Source of the DNA: Paracentrotus lividus
Lineage: Eukaryota > Echinodermata > Echinoidea > Camarodonta > Echinidae
DNA length: 64,000 nucleotides
Assembly: GCA_940671915.1 (NCBI GenBank)
Contig: CALNVZ010003425.1
Location: 36,929,619-36,993,618 of the forward strand
Reading direction: 5' to 3'
How positions within the stretch are numbered: position 1 is the first letter of the stretch; the number at the start of each line of letters is the position of its first letter. A program made the translations under genes and the position numbers. The notes under the pieces were generated by a model. That model was not told where the DNA came from, searched no databases, and saw only the letters and a program-made list of their open reading frames with translations. Shown here piece by piece: positions 13,701 through 28,800 of this stretch.

Positions 13701-16700
13701 AATATTCTTCATAAGTTTAAGTTCTTATTTCTTTTACCAAACTTGTAGTATGTTATTTCATTTTTGATAATTATATTGTGACTATGAATGTGTATATATT
13801 TATATTTATATGTTGATATACGTAACGATGTTTAATGTATGATTTTTGTAGTTTTATGTGTATATATTGCAGGACCCCATGGGAGAGCAACTTCTGTTGA
13901 TTGGGTGTCCTGCTAAATTATTGTGAATAAATAAAATAAATAAATAAAATAAGCCTGGTAACTTGACCAGTTTTGACCTCCGCATTAGGAACAAATTAAT
14001 ACACCTATGAACCCAGTTGGTGTTTATTTCTTCTTACAGCTCCTTGAGATATTCAACCAGAGCTGCAGTGATAGTGGTTCCCGACGTGGACATACCAGGG
14101 ATCTATGTGTGCTCCTGTCATCAGCTGTCTGGCTCCAGGAGGAGCTTGCTGGATACAAACGACTGCTTGGTGAAGAGGAGGCCAAGTAAGTCCTTGCTGG
14201 ATATGAACATACCTAAACAAGTCTTTATAATATGTAAAAGTAATGATTCTGTGATTATTGTGTAGCTGCTGTGTAAAAATGGAACTGTCCACACATGTAA
14301 CTCAATGACTAAATGAGCATTGAAGGTAACTTACCCAATAACATAGTTCTAGGACATTTGCTCTGGCATCAATTGCTCTGCCAGAATTTCCATACAATAC
14401 TTCAACCCTGGACTTAACACTATTCCCTACACTAGACCTAAATATAAAACCATTTTGCAAGCCTAAAAACTTAACCCTATATCTTAGATGAAAGAAAGAT
14501 TAGAGCAATTGTTCTAGAAGCAAATGTTGTGTCACCAATATAAAGAGTTCACATACACAAGAGACTTAATCCTTTCTTTCATGAAGCGATTTATTCAAAT
14601 CTTGTTTATATAGTTACAAAAGCTATATAGAAAAAAAAAATAAAGAAAATAGGCTTTAAAAGCACTAACCAAAATGTGTAAAAATATAAGGAGGTAGATA
14701 TATATTTATTTTACCATTTCAGACGTTTGTTTGGTGGTGTTGAGAAGCAACTGAATCAGCTGGAGGATGTATTAAGACAACAGATCACTACTAGTCACAT
14801 GACTGCAGTCTCAACGGTCATCTTACATGATGCAGAGAGCCATAATTGGGCTGATCAAAGACCTTTCTTTGAGGTGAGATTAACCCTTTATCCATCAAAT
14901 TGCCCTTTAGCTTAATTCTTAAACTACTTTAAAGGCCCCTGAAACTCGGAAATCGTGGGGAATGCATGTTTTTCCTGAGCTCCTTTGACTCGTACACAAT
15001 CGACAGTGAGGCTTACGCATGGGTCGGACTACTGGAGATTAACATTCGGACAGTACGAACATGACGAAGTTGACCAAATTCAGTCAGTCAATAGCTTCAG
15101 GTTTTCGATTCCTCAACATTCTTTAGTTTTTAGATTCTCAACGGGTCTCATCGTATAAATTAAAAGAGGGGACTTGTATAATGCTCCATTTCAAAAACAA
15201 AACATAGGTCAAGTTTACTTCAGAATTCTGGTTAGTTAGTCTAGCCATGAAGGATTAAATTCGAGGTCACTCTCTTCCCTCGACGAGACGCATTATCGCT
15301 GAAGATTACGTAACACCCCACGGGCTTTGCATGCCATGTTATTATTTCATCCGAGATAAGCTGCTTTCCCCATGTTTTATCAATTTTAAGTCCCTTTAAA
15401 CCGCCCTTCCAAGTTTTGCACACCATAGCACCTCAAATAGCCTGATTCTTCCTTTCAGCTTTCTCGTCGAATTGCCTGTCAGTTGTTTTTTTTAGTAAAT
15501 CATCCCAATTTTGATGGCCTGATATTTTATGAGGCAAATGAGTAATTGTGGGGAAAAAATCCCAAATGCTTTAGCATCAATTATTTGGCTAAATTTGGGT
15601 AATGATAGAAGAGTTTTAATCCTAAGGTAAAAAGTGCTTTATAAAAATCCAACTATCATCATATTCTAAAGATGTATTTTTCTTCTTCATGTTTCCAGGA
15701 TGAGCGTTGTTCCTACTCTGTTCAGATGTGGCACCTGTACTTACAGCGTCTACGTCATGAGCTCTTCTCTATCTGCCCTCCAACTCAATCACAACATATC
15801 TTTGCCTCAGTACTCAGTGAGTCCCTCACCCTTCTCTCCTATCGCTACAACAAAGCTCAGCCATCGTATAAGAGAACCAGGCAGTTCAGGTTAGTTCCAA
15901 GGCTTTAAATCTTTATATGCTACTAATAATGATCTCCCTGTGCCACTCTATGATTTTTGGTTATTTTAACTCTTCCAGTACTCAGCACTAACATACAGAT
16001 GAAGAAAAAAAAAAGGTGGAAATGCTGTTTTTTGTCTATAAGAGAAGGGATATGGTTTCAGCTACATGAAGGGATTGGATTTATGGCTAACGATAATACT
16101 TGTAAAATACTTTGTTTTAGCAAATCTGGGGGAAAAAAACCCAAACAAACACATGTAGCATGGGATGACATAATTTTGTAAGTAAGACATTAAGAAACGA
16201 TAAAGTAAGAGTGAAATGTTAACGTTCACCAATTTTGTCTTCTATTTCCTTTGACCTTCAGGGCTGATATAACAGCAATACTTATGACGACCCTCACCCA
16301 TCTATGGTCAGCGTGTAGCACCCCTCAACAGATGGTCTCGCCCCCCTCCCTACTCTCCTCTGCCCCTCATTTCCCCCTCAACTCCGCACCTCTCAACATC
16401 CAAAACTCTGCATCATGCCTACTAGGAGCCCTAGGGGTGGTGACTGCGCCCCTATCGGACCTATATAAGGTGTATAAGAAGGGGTATCAGAAGAAGGGCG
16501 TCGTCCATCGGGGCACGGTGGATCAGGAAGGGAAGGGGTTTAGTGAAATGAGTCAGAGGCTTTGGTTGGCTTGGATCCGACCAGCTCTCTTTGACCAGCT
16601 GGAGCAAGGGTAAGGTTTCATTTCATTCAACTTTGGCATAATTATTTTAATGAGAGAAGAAGAAAGGAAATTAGAAAAGTAGAACATTAGGAAGTATGAA

Positions 16701-16831
16701 TGGTGATGATGCTGATGATGGTGGTGGTGTGGTGGTGGTGGTGGTGGTGATGATGATGATGATGATGATGATGGTGTTGGTGGTAGTAGTGGTGGTGATG
16801 ATGGTGGTGGGGTGGTGATGATGATGATGAA

Positions 16832-16868
<37 letters not shown>

Positions 16869-19800
16869 GTGTTGATGATGATAATGATAATGATGCTAAT
16901 AGTAATGATGTGATGATGGTGGTGGTGATCATGATGGTGATGATGATGATGATGATGATATGATGATGATGATGATTATGATGGTGGTGGTGTGTATAAG
17001 GTCTACAAGAAGGGTTACCAGAAGAAGGCGTCGCCCATCGGAGCACGGTGCATCAGGAAGTGAAGGGGTTCAGTGAGAACAGTAAGAGGCTTTGGTTGGC
17101 TTGGATCCGACCCGCTCTCTTTGACTAGCTGGAACAGGGGTAAAGTTTCATTTCATTTACCTTTTCCATCTTGTAATGAGAGAAAGAAAGAGAGAAGAAA
17201 TAAGAATGAGGTAGTGATGGTTGTGGTGGTGGTGGTGGTGTGGTGTAGGCGGTGGTGTTGGTGAGGATGAGGATGAGGATGATGGTGATGATGATGGTGA
17301 GGATCAGGATGAGGATGAGGATGATGATGATGATAATGATGATTTTAATGAAGATGTTGGTGATGGTGATTATGAAGATCATGATGATGGTGATGGGGGT
17401 TATTTTAATTATAATGATAATGGTGATGATGATGGTGATGATGATGATGGTGGTGGTGATGATGGATGATTATAATACGAGAATGTTGATCTTGATGGTA
17501 ATATTGACAATGATTATCTATTTTATTATGAAGATAAGATAAGTTAAGGAGGAAAGCAGAGTGTTAAGTAAAAAGAAAGGTCATAGTAAACAACGAAGAC
17601 GAATTATAAGAAAAAAGGAAATGCCTTGTAAGTGAAATACTGTACATGTATTCCTATTGTTGATTATCAAAGCAACATTTATTTATCCCCTTCAGATGGA
17701 ACTTCCTACCAGACAAGACTGCATCATTTATTTTGCTGAAACTCCTTGCCAACCAACCAGCTCCTTGCAACGTCCTTACACTACAGGTATGCTATTATTC
17801 CCTCAAAATCTTCTCAATGTGTCTGGATTTGACGCATAAGATTTTTCAATTACTATTTGATCTGTAAGTAAGCATCCTTTGTATTTTTATTTCATTCTAA
17901 CTTACAATCCTGTTTTTGTTTAAAATGAAACATACATCCAATATAAAATACATGTAATTTGTATTATTTGTATGTCCCATTGCCAATTTATGAAAATGAT
18001 TATTTTCTTGACATAATTCAAAAACCATTTTATATATAAAAATATATTCATTCTTTATGTCTTGTTAGCGACTCTTTTGGTGTCCACATTGGGACATCAA
18101 TGAGCTAAAAGTTCTATACCATTTTATTTCTGAATTCTAAACTCACTCAATTATTATAGACACTGCTATCTCGGGATGCCTTGTTAGCTACTCTTATGAT
18201 GTCCAACACCGGTGCTTCAATGAGATACGAGCTCTCCACAATTGTACAGCCTCTCATTGATGTTTTGGTTCTGTGTAGTGATCATCCTACCACGCTAGGA
18301 TCTGTACTCATGGCTGTCATTGAGAAGTAAGTGATCTTAACAGGCATTTGTCAAAAGGTATAGAGTGTTCCCCCTGCAAAGGTGTTGGGTTCAATTCAAC
18401 TTATGTCTCATGGGCAAGTCATTCTATCTACACATGCCTCACTCCACCCAGGTGTAAATGGGTACCCGATTTGTTTAAGTGCTACATACGGGGGTGCTAA
18501 GCTGTGACTGGGGTAATAATGTGTTAAAAATATTAGTGCCATAAGCGTCAAGCATGATGGACCTGAATGATTTACAAAGAATTTTTACTAATTTTATTTG
18601 TTTTCAGACAAGATAACTGGCCAATGTTCCGATTTGACAGTCTGCCAGGGAAGACTACATCAATACCTGACTGGTTGTCATGTCTCTTTGTGGTTCTCAA
18701 GCCATTCATTTTAAGGTAAAACATAGAAATAACAAATATGTGTAGATAGGTTTGAAATTAACGATAAGTATCCAACAGTCCTTAATCTAACTATAGCATT
18801 CCTTGAGAAACCATGAGTAAATGCAATTGAGGTGAGTGTGCTATTCGCATAACATCTATTTCAATCATCATTCTAAAGAGGATATATTTGTGCAAAAGAG
18901 AAGAAATCATATAAAGGAAGTCTGCATTTGTAAGCTAAAAAAGCATGGGTGAAATTAAAGTGACAGTACATTCAAATATTGGCCTGAACATTCCAGCTGA
19001 CATGCTGTTGTGGATCTATTAGTGAGCTTTCGCTGGACTACGGGGAGCTTATCTAGAACGTTAGCATAAAAGAGGGCACTATTTTCAAAATGCCTGCAAA
19101 TCCTCTCCCAAGCGAAAGTAGCCATGGTATCTTTCAACTTTTATTTTTTGGTAATTTCCTCCCACTATTTTTTTTTGGGTTGTTGATAACAATCATTTGG
19201 TACAATACCTGTTCGCCGTCAAGCTTCTGCACTTTGAGTTATAACTGTCAATAATAGCAGTATCTTTTTCATTTGGTTTATTAATGTATTTTTGCCCGAA
19301 ATGATGCCTAAGCCTGTTAAGTGTTGGAAGTTTGTTTTCTGTAAAGCAATAATATGTAATATGGTAGACACATTTCAGCTGTAATTAACATAATTCAAGC
19401 AAGCTCTGTTCTTCAATGGGTTCCCTTAGAACATTGCACACAATAATAATACCAATCAAAGTAAAAAGGAAACAATAAACAAAATAACTTTAAATAATAT
19501 TGTTCATTGTATTCCTTATTGATTTCCGATATTCCCATATGGTTTATAAGAATAAATAACATGACAAAATATGGCGCCCTGAACATGCCAAACGGCCCCT
19601 AAAAACAGAATAACGGTAAGAGGGGTCCAGTAGCAAATTACACTGTAGTAAAGATATTTTTGCATTGAATAATGTCAGTGACATGCCAAGTTAGTTTTGA
19701 TCACTTAGGTAGGGCAATTATACATGCAATTACGGGTGGATATTTGAAATTGAAGCGTAAGCGCGGTGCCATTAATATAATAAGAAAAACGTTTTATGAA

Positions 19801-22800
19801 ATTTTAATGCTTCCAATAAAGTGATTATTTATTATATTGTTAATATCACTTTACCGCCTACTTCATAATAAAGTAATCAACAGGCATTTGGAAGTTTGTC
19901 AATCACAAAATAATTTTAAAATCTAATACTGACTGTATGACCTTCTATCAATTTTAATAAATTACCTGAATTTAATAAATCCATTAACGCTTATATTTCC
20001 AAATTTATTATTGCTAACGCTGCTTTAAAAATAAAAAAAAACATGCATTGAGGGTCAATGAATAACAAACCAGGGCATTTTCGTACATGTATGGCTATGC
20101 AAGACTTTATTGTCAGTATAATCATGGACTTATTGGTAAGATTTACTTGTTGATGGGAAATATTCTAACTAAAATTTCTTTCGAAATTGCTGTGGTCCAA
20201 ATAAATCTAAATGCAGCTTATTTGGGGCCATAGTAACAATGTACCCATATATTGGAAAGATTGAACAAGGGTTTGCTTGAGTTGGTAGTGGGTAAGAATG
20301 GTCGCCTGTCATTACTTTGAATCCCAAAATTTTTAAAGTGGGATTATTGAATGTTTCAAATGTGTTGATCCTAGTTCTCTTCCATATCCTTCAAACAGAG
20401 CGCTCTGCCTCAGTGAAAAACTCTTCCTCCCCTCTTCATAGGGTTAAAAGAGTTTGAGGCCCAATTATACAGTACTATCTGGTCTTTGAACCAAGGGGGG
20501 GGGGATCATCCAAGAAGGAATTTGATCGAATTATAATTGAGGTGGCACCCTGTAACGGATATAACATCTCAGGGTATTTGAACCTTTTTTAAAACCACAA
20601 TTCAAATTAACACAGGGATGTATATTTCTTGACATAATATAATCCTTTTTATTTTGGTGAAGAAGTAACGGCCATATTTACTCTCTTTTCGCTTTTATGA
20701 CCATCAAATTGATATCAGTTGACATCCTCTCCCTGCGTTATGCATGGTCCACTGGTTGAAGCATGGCTCAGAACAGGAAAATGATGAAATTAATGGCCGC
20801 TGTGCCTTTCGAAGCAAAGAGAACAAGGGTTATAATTAGTATATGTCAATGCATGGGACATGGATTTAAATGCCTCTAATTCGTTATATGTAGTATGCCA
20901 AATTTTTTGGCTTAAGTACTCTTCTGGACTAACCCAACAAACCTGTGGTAATATTATAATGCTTTCCCTAGAAAAGACCGGAACCAGTCGTCACTGCCGT
21001 AAACCGTTCACTCCTAGTATACGTACATGGGTCATTAGATATTAACAAATATCACAATGTTTGCAAGGTGGCTTATCTAGAAATAGAATCCAAAGACTCA
21101 AAATTGTATGGCATTAAATTCAGCAGAGTTAAGCGAAATTTTTCTGCTCAATGCATGTCCAGTTGCGTACTGCCGTAAGCATGATTATGAATTATTCATA
21201 TCTCATTAATTAAGAGGATCACATAAAAAATTACATTTGACAAGAGGTTCACACAGCTTTCGTTCTTACTGACCATTATTAATGAATGAAAGATTAATAT
21301 GGAGTCATGGGCTTTGTCCCGTTACCTTGGAACGCAGATGCACATCACTCTCTCCGATTATTTAAAGAAAATCTACATAGGAAGCATAGAAGATTTAAAT
21401 ATATTTTGAACTGTAGAAAAAAAATGTATATGATTAATTATGAGAAACATGCACCTAGTTACTAGATTATCACATTAGTACCATTTTTATATAATTAATA
21501 CCAAAGGTTAAGCAAGTTTTTTCTTTGAATGTTTAGGTTGTGACTGATAGATATATAGAAATACTATCATAGGAAGGTAACATGTTTCCAAAGGCATCGA
21601 GTAAGTTAGTAAGAATCTTGGTGTGATAATGAAGAATTAAGTAATATAGTTAATTAAATACTTTACTTACCATGTATAATGCTATGGTTATGCCCGAGAC
21701 TTGATGTATGTGTTATTGGGGATAGATAAAAGGAAGATAACATGATAGATTAAACAAGGTTACAGAAAAGGGCTGCTAGATAATTTTTAAAGCAGATTTT
21801 ATGACTCTTCTGGATACATTATTACTCTTTAAAATATGCGCTTGAACAAGAGGTTCTTATTCGATATTACAATCGTATGAAAGTTTAGCCCCTCATGCTG
21901 AATAAAATTCAAGTTTCAGAAAAGACCTATACACGTATGGAATAAATCATCGTCCAAATTAGAATTATATTCCCTATGTATGTAGAAATCTTTAAAAACA
22001 TCTTTTCATTAATCAGCTGTCTCACTCTGAACTTTAGAAGTCGAATCCAAAATTTAAATCTCTGCCACTTTTCCGTCATAATAACATATCACTAGCCCAA
22101 TATTTTTCTTTCTCATAATAGTTCTTATTCTGTACGGCTTAAGACTTTTTAGTATTGTTTTTCTATGTATTGGATAATTTAAATGTGAATATGAGATGTG
22201 TGTTATTAGATTTTTTTTTTTATTATTGTTATTTTATATTCTTAATGATATATGATTTGTTTTTTTTTTTATTTTAGTTGTTCATGACTCTTGAATATTG
22301 GAATTCGTCGTTTGAATTGGGTGTCGTTCTGTAAATTTTATTGGTGTATATTAAAGTATATTAATGATCCTGGAATTACTCAGTCTTTTGCCTTCGCATA
22401 GCTAAGTATAATCATCCTATAAACCTCATTGGTTGTTTATTCTTATGTTATCTATGTTTCCGTGAGTATATCTAACCAGAGTTTCTGCTAGTGATATTGG
22501 TTCTGTTTCGACTTGTGACATTGACCAGGGTATCTATTTGTTGCCCTTGCGTATCATGTTGTCTTGGCTCCATGGTGAGGAGTCTTTGTTCTTTGGATAC
22601 CTTTAAACGACTTGTCTTGTGAAGATGGGTCCAGAGTAAGTCTTTTCTGGTATATGATACTTATCCTAAAACATGTTTCTTATTAATATGTTAAAATTGA
22701 TATATTCTGAGATTATTAATGGTGTAGTGCTGTTTTCGTAGTAATAAAGGAACTGTCACACACATGTACCCGATGACTAAATTGAGCATTGATAGGTAAC

Positions 22801-25800
22801 TTACCCAATAAACATAGTTCTAGGATCATTTTGCTATCTGGCGCATCATTGCTCTGGCAGACGATATTCCCTACACTACTTTCAAATACCCTGTGGCTAC
22901 ACTATTCCCCTACACTAGACGTAAATATGAAAACCATTTGCTAAGCCTAAAAACTTAAACCAGCCTTATCTCTAAAGATGAAAGAAAGATTAGAAGCCAA
23001 CATTGGTTCTAGACAATGTTGTGTTCACCAATAAAAAGAAGTTCATCACAACAAAGAGACTTAATCCTTTCTTTCATGAAAGCGATCTTTCCAAATTTGG
23101 TTTATATAGATTACAAAAGCTATATAGAAAAAAAAATAAAGATAGCTTTAAAAGCTACTAACCAAAATGTGTAAAAATAAAGGAGGTAGATATATTTTAG
23201 TTTACCATTTCAAGACCGTTTGTTTGGTGGTGTTGAGAAAGCAACTGCAATCAGCTGGAGGATTTATTGAGATCTACTATCGACTAGCCCACGGTCATTT
23301 ACATGAATTCAGAAGAGCATATGGGGCTGATCAAAGACCTTTCTTTGGGGAGGTGAGATACCCCCTTTATCATCATGCTTAGGCCATCTTAACCCTACTT
23401 TAAACCTGGAACCGGAAATTGGGATGGGCATGTTTTCCCCTGAGCTCCTGACTACGGGTACACAAATCGACAGTGAGCTTACGCATGGTCGGACTACGGA
23501 GATTACATCCCGGCACAGGTCGAACTGACGAATGACCAAATCAGTCAGTCATAGCTTCAGGTTGGATTCTCAACTCTTTAGTTTTTAGAATTCTCAACGG
23601 TCCATCGTAAATAAAAAGAGGTACTTGTATAGATGCTCCATTTCAAAAACAAAAACATAGTAAGTTTCTTCAGAATCTGGTTAGTAAGTCTAGCCATGAA
23701 GGATTAAATCGAGGTCACTCTCTTCCCTCGACGAGACGCATATGCTGAAGATTACGTAACACGCCACGGGCTTTTGCAGCACTTTATTATTTCTTCCGAG
23801 ATAAGCTGCTTCCCCATGTTTTAAATAATTTTAAGTCCCTTTAACCGCCTTCCAGTTTGCACAAAGCAACCTTTCCAAATACCGATCTCTTTCAGCTTCT
23901 CAGGCCGAATTGCCTTCATTGTTTTTTTAGTAAATATCCCAATTTGTGGCTAATTTATGAAGCAATGAGTATTGTGGGGAAAATCCCAAGCTTAGCATCA
24001 TTATTTGGCTAAATTTGGGTAATGGAAAAGTTTTTAATCTAGAAAAGCTTTATAAAATCCAACTATCATCATATCTAAAGATATTTTCTTCTCAATGTTT
24101 CCAGAAGTGTTCCCACAGTTCAGATGTGCACCTGTATTAACGTCACGATGGCTCTTTCTCATCTGCTCCAACTCATCACAACATATCTTGCCTCAGTATC
24201 AGTGAGCCCTACTCTCTCTATGCTACACAAATCAGCATCGTATAAGAAACAGAGTTCGTTATTCCAGGATTAATTTAATACTATAATGATTCGTTCACTC
24301 TATATGGTTAAAACTCTTTCAGATCACATAAACCGTAACAAAAAAGGGAAATGCTGTTGATAAGAGGGATATGTCACTACCGAAGGTGGTTCACGTAATA
24401 AAATACGAGGGCAAATCTGGGGAAAAAACCAACACAAGTAAGATATAATTGAATGACAAGAACATAAAGAGAGGGAAATTAACGTCACAATTGTCCATCC
24501 TTACTAGGTGAAACGAAATAGACGATCAATTCTCTATGGTCCGGTAGCACCCCTCAACAATTCGCCTCCACCCCGCCCCATTCTCAACGCTAATCAAACG
24601 CAATCCCAGGCCAGAGAATCATAAGTAAAGATAAAGGCGCCATCAGGATGAAAAGAGGAAGACAGCGCGATCGCCACCTTCAACGAGGGGGTAGTTCATT
24701 AACCATTAAAAAAAAGAAGAAAAACTTAAAGAAGGAGATGCAAGGGGGGTGTGTGTTAAAAAGTGGGAGATGTGGTCGTGAAGATGATGAAGATGAAAAG
24801 AATAGGTGGAAGAAAATATATAATAGGAGAGGTGTGAGAGATGAATATATGATGAATAGATGGTGGTGAAGCAAAGGGTTACAGAAGAAGGGCGCCCCAT
24901 CGGACACGGGATCAGGAAGTGAAGGGGTTCAGTGAGAAGTAGAGCTTTGTGGTGGCTTGATCCGACCCGCTCTCTTGACTAGCTGGAACAGGGGTAAAGT
25001 TTCATTTCATTTACCTTTTCCATCTTGTAATGAGAGAAAAAGAGAGAAGAAAATAAGAAGAGGTAGTGATGGTTGTGTGGTGGTGGTGGTTGTGGTGGTG
25101 GGGTGGTTGTGGTGGGGTGGTGGTGTAGAGCGTGGTGTTGGTGAGGATGAGGATGAGGAATGATGGTGATGATGAGGTAGGATCAGGATGAGGAAGGAAG
25201 ATGTATAAGATGATTTAATGAAGATTTGTGATGGTGATTAATGAAGATCAGATGTGGTGAGGGTTATTTAATTATAATGATAAAAGGGATGATGATGGTG
25301 ATGATGATGAATGGTGGTGGTGATGATGGATGATTATATAAAGAGGAATGTATCTTGATGGTAATATTGACAATGATTATCTATTTATTAAAGAAAAAAG
25401 TATAAGAGAAAACAAGTGTATAAAAAAAGAAGATAGAAGTACAAACGAAGGAATTTAAAGAAAAGGAAAGCCTTGTAAGTGAAATACTGTACATGTATTT
25501 CCTATTGTTGATTATCAAAGCAACATTTATTTATCCCTTCAGATGGAACTTCCTACACAGACAAGACTGCATCATTTATTTTTGCTGAAACTCCTTGCCA
25601 ACCAACCAGCTCCTTGAACGTCCTACTACTACAGGGTATGCTATTACCTCAAAATCTTCTCAAAGTGTCTGGATTGACGCATAAGATTTTTCAATTACTA
25701 TTTGATCTGTAAGATAGCATCTTTTATTTTATTTCATTCTAACTACAATCCTGTTTTGTTTAAAATGAACATACATCCAATATAAATACATGTAATTGTA

Positions 25801-28800
25801 TTATTTGTAAGTCCATTGCCAATTTATGAAAAGATATTTTCTTGATATAATTCAAAACCATTTTATATATAAAAAATATATTCATTCTTTATCTTGTTAG
25901 CGACTCTTTTGGTGTCCCACATTGGGACATCAATGAGCTAAAAGTTCTATACCATTTTATTCTGAATCTAAACTATACTCAATTATTATGACACTGCTAT
26001 CTCGGGATGCCTTGTTAGCTACTCTTAATGATCAACACCGGTGCTTCAATGACGAGCTCTCCACAATTGACAGCCTCTCATGATGTTTGGTTCTGTGTAG
26101 TGATCATCCTACCACGCTAGGATCTGTCTCATGCTGTCATTGAGAATAAGTGATCTTAACAGGCATTTTCAAAAGGTATAGAGTGTTCCCCTGCAAAGGT
26201 GTTGGGTTCATTAACTTATGTCTGGGCAAGTCATCTATGCTACACTCCAACCCAGGTGTAAATGGGTACCGATTGTTTAAGTGCTACATACGGGGTGCTA
26301 AGCTGTGACTGGGTAAATAGTGTTAAAATATTAGTGCCATAAGCGTCAAGCATGATGGACCTGAATGATTTACAAAGAATTTTATAATATTTGTTTTCAG
26401 ACAGATAACTGGCCAATGTTCCGATTTACAGTCTGCCAGGAAGACTACCAATACCTGACTGGTTGTCATGTCTCTTTGTGGTTCTCAAGCCATTCATTTT
26501 AAGGTAAAACATAGAAATAACATATATTATAGAAGTAAAACGAAAGTCATCAACAGTCCTTAATCTAACTATAGCATTCCTTGAGAAACCATGAGTAATC
26601 AATGAGGTGAGTGTGCTATTCGCATAACATCTATTTCAATCATCATTCTAAGAGGATATATTTGTGCAAAAGAGAGAAATCATATAAAGGAAGCTGCATT
26701 TGTAAGCTAAAAAAGCATGGTGAAATAAAGTGACCAGTACATTCAAATATGGCTGAACATTCCAGCTGACATGCTGTTGTGGATCTATTAGTAGCTTTCG
26801 CTGGACTCGGGGAGCTTATCTAGAACGTTAGCAAAAAGAGGGCACTATTTTCAAATGCCTGCAAATCCTCGTTTTCTATCTCTTCAATAACTTTGAATAA
26901 AAGTTTCCAATGGTAACCGAACATGTCCCTTGGCTTGTGAGATATTGTAACGTCTATTGTTGCAATACAAATTCAATCAAAAGGCTACTTTACTGGGGAT
27001 ACCTAGTTCTTTCTTTTTTTTCATACCAAGTTTTTTGTGTCAAATGCGTCTATGCGTATAACAGCTGACCTAAAACATTGCTGATATGAAAGAAAACCTA
27101 CCGCCCTGCATTATGATTGCAACTCAAAGTATGCTTCTTTATGTTTTAGCAAAGGGGAAATGCCTGTATACATTCCTATCAAAGCGCTCGCTATTGGCTT
27201 ATAACTGACTCTCCGCTGAGAACCTATACGTTCTACTTGTTTGGAGAACGTACTTTCCCAAAAATAGCGTTGTAGATTTTGACAACGGGGACTATCTCTT
27301 GTAGCTAGGAGAAACCCTCGTTGTGCACACGAAAACTTGTAATTTAAACGCTTGCAGCCGTTTCTAGCAATACCAGTTTACACACTCTTTTCCTGTACTA
27401 ACAGTATGCAGGAGTTGGGGTTTGAGCTATTTTGAAATAAAGCCTTTCATAATGCTAAACTTCTAGATTATCTCTGTAGTCCAGCGAAAGCACCCTATTG
27501 ACTCATGGAACATACAGCTGACTTGCTGTTGTGGATCTATGACTCATGCCTGAACATACAGCTGACTTGCTGTTTGTGGATCTGTTGACTCATGGCCTGA
27601 ACATTCCAGCTGACTTGCTGTTGTGGATCTATTGATCATGCCTGAAACATTCAGCTGACTTGCTGTTGTGGAATGATAGGCCTGCAACATACCAGCCTGA
27701 CTTGCGTTGATGACCTATTGCTCACCTGAAATTGCCGATTAGATCAGGCTGAACTATCAGCACTGCGTTGGGATCTGACTCATGGCCTGAAACATACCCT
27801 ACTCGGGATCATTGACCATGGCTACATACAGTGACTGCTGGAAGCATGGCTGAACACAAGCTGACTTGCTGTTGTGGATCTATTGACTCATGCCCGAACA
27901 TGCCAGCTGACTTGTGTGTGGATCTGACTCATGGCCTGAACATTCCAGCTGACTTGCTGTTGTGGACTATTGAACTCATGGCCTGAACATCTCAGCTGAC
28001 TGCGTGTGACTGTGGACTCAGGACTCTGATAGACTGAATATTCCAGCTGACTTGCTGTGTGGAATCTATTGACTCATGGCCTGAACTTCAGCTGACTTGC
28101 TGTTGTGATGTGGACTCATATTGCCACTGAACATCCACTGAACATGTCCCTGCTATCGCTGACTTGCCTGTTTGTGTATCTATTGACTCATATGCCTGAA
28201 CATTCCAGCTGACCTGCTTGGTGGATCTATTGATCATATTGGCCTGAACATACCAGCTGACTTGCTGTTGTGGACTACTGACTCATTGCCTGACTCACGA
28301 CTCTGTTGTGGATCTATGACTCATGGCCTGAATACCAGCTGATATGCTGTATGATCTATTGACCATGATGAACATGCCAGCTGACTTGCTGTTGTGGATC
28401 TATTGACCATGGCTGAACATACCAGCTGACTTGCTGTTGTGGATCTGTTGACTCATGGCCTGAACCTCCAGCTGACTTGCTGTTGTGGATCTATTGACTC
28501 ATGGCCTGAACATTCCAGCGTGATGCTGTGTGGATCTATTGACTCATGGCCTGAACATACCAGCTGACTTGCTGTTGTGGATCTATGACTCATATGGCCT
28601 GAACATTCCAGCTGAATTGCTGTTGTGGATCTATTTACTATGGCCTGAACATTCGCTGACCTTGCTGTTGTGGATCTATTGACTCATGGCCTGAACATAC
28701 CAAGCTGACTTGCTGTTGTGGATCTATTGACTCATGGCGTGAACATACCACTGACTTGCTGTGTGGACTATTGACTCAATAGCCTGAACATTCCAGCTGA

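Larger units (their letters stand above)
10458..19104. repeat. Good-quality copy of an 8.6-kb segment repeated at 19105-26865
   Basis: From CAAGCGAAAGTAGCC (10458) to GCCTGCAAATCCTC (19104) this segment recurs in the same order and orientation at 19109-26867, shortened by many small deletions. It contains a LINE fragment, exons H to N and a SINE. I treat this copy as the true locus. Confidence 0.9.

Noticed and set aside
16687-17542. Long His-rich, Ser-rich, Asp-rich and Met-rich open frames
   Set aside because: They are translations of GAT/GGT triplet repeats in all frames, without splice or start context.
19105-26865. A second, paralogous set of exons H to N
   Set aside because: Same order, same introns, same SINE and LINE, with indels spread evenly over coding and non-coding sequence and a 25-N gap at the end of the block. 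This fits an assembly artefact, not a gene duplication.
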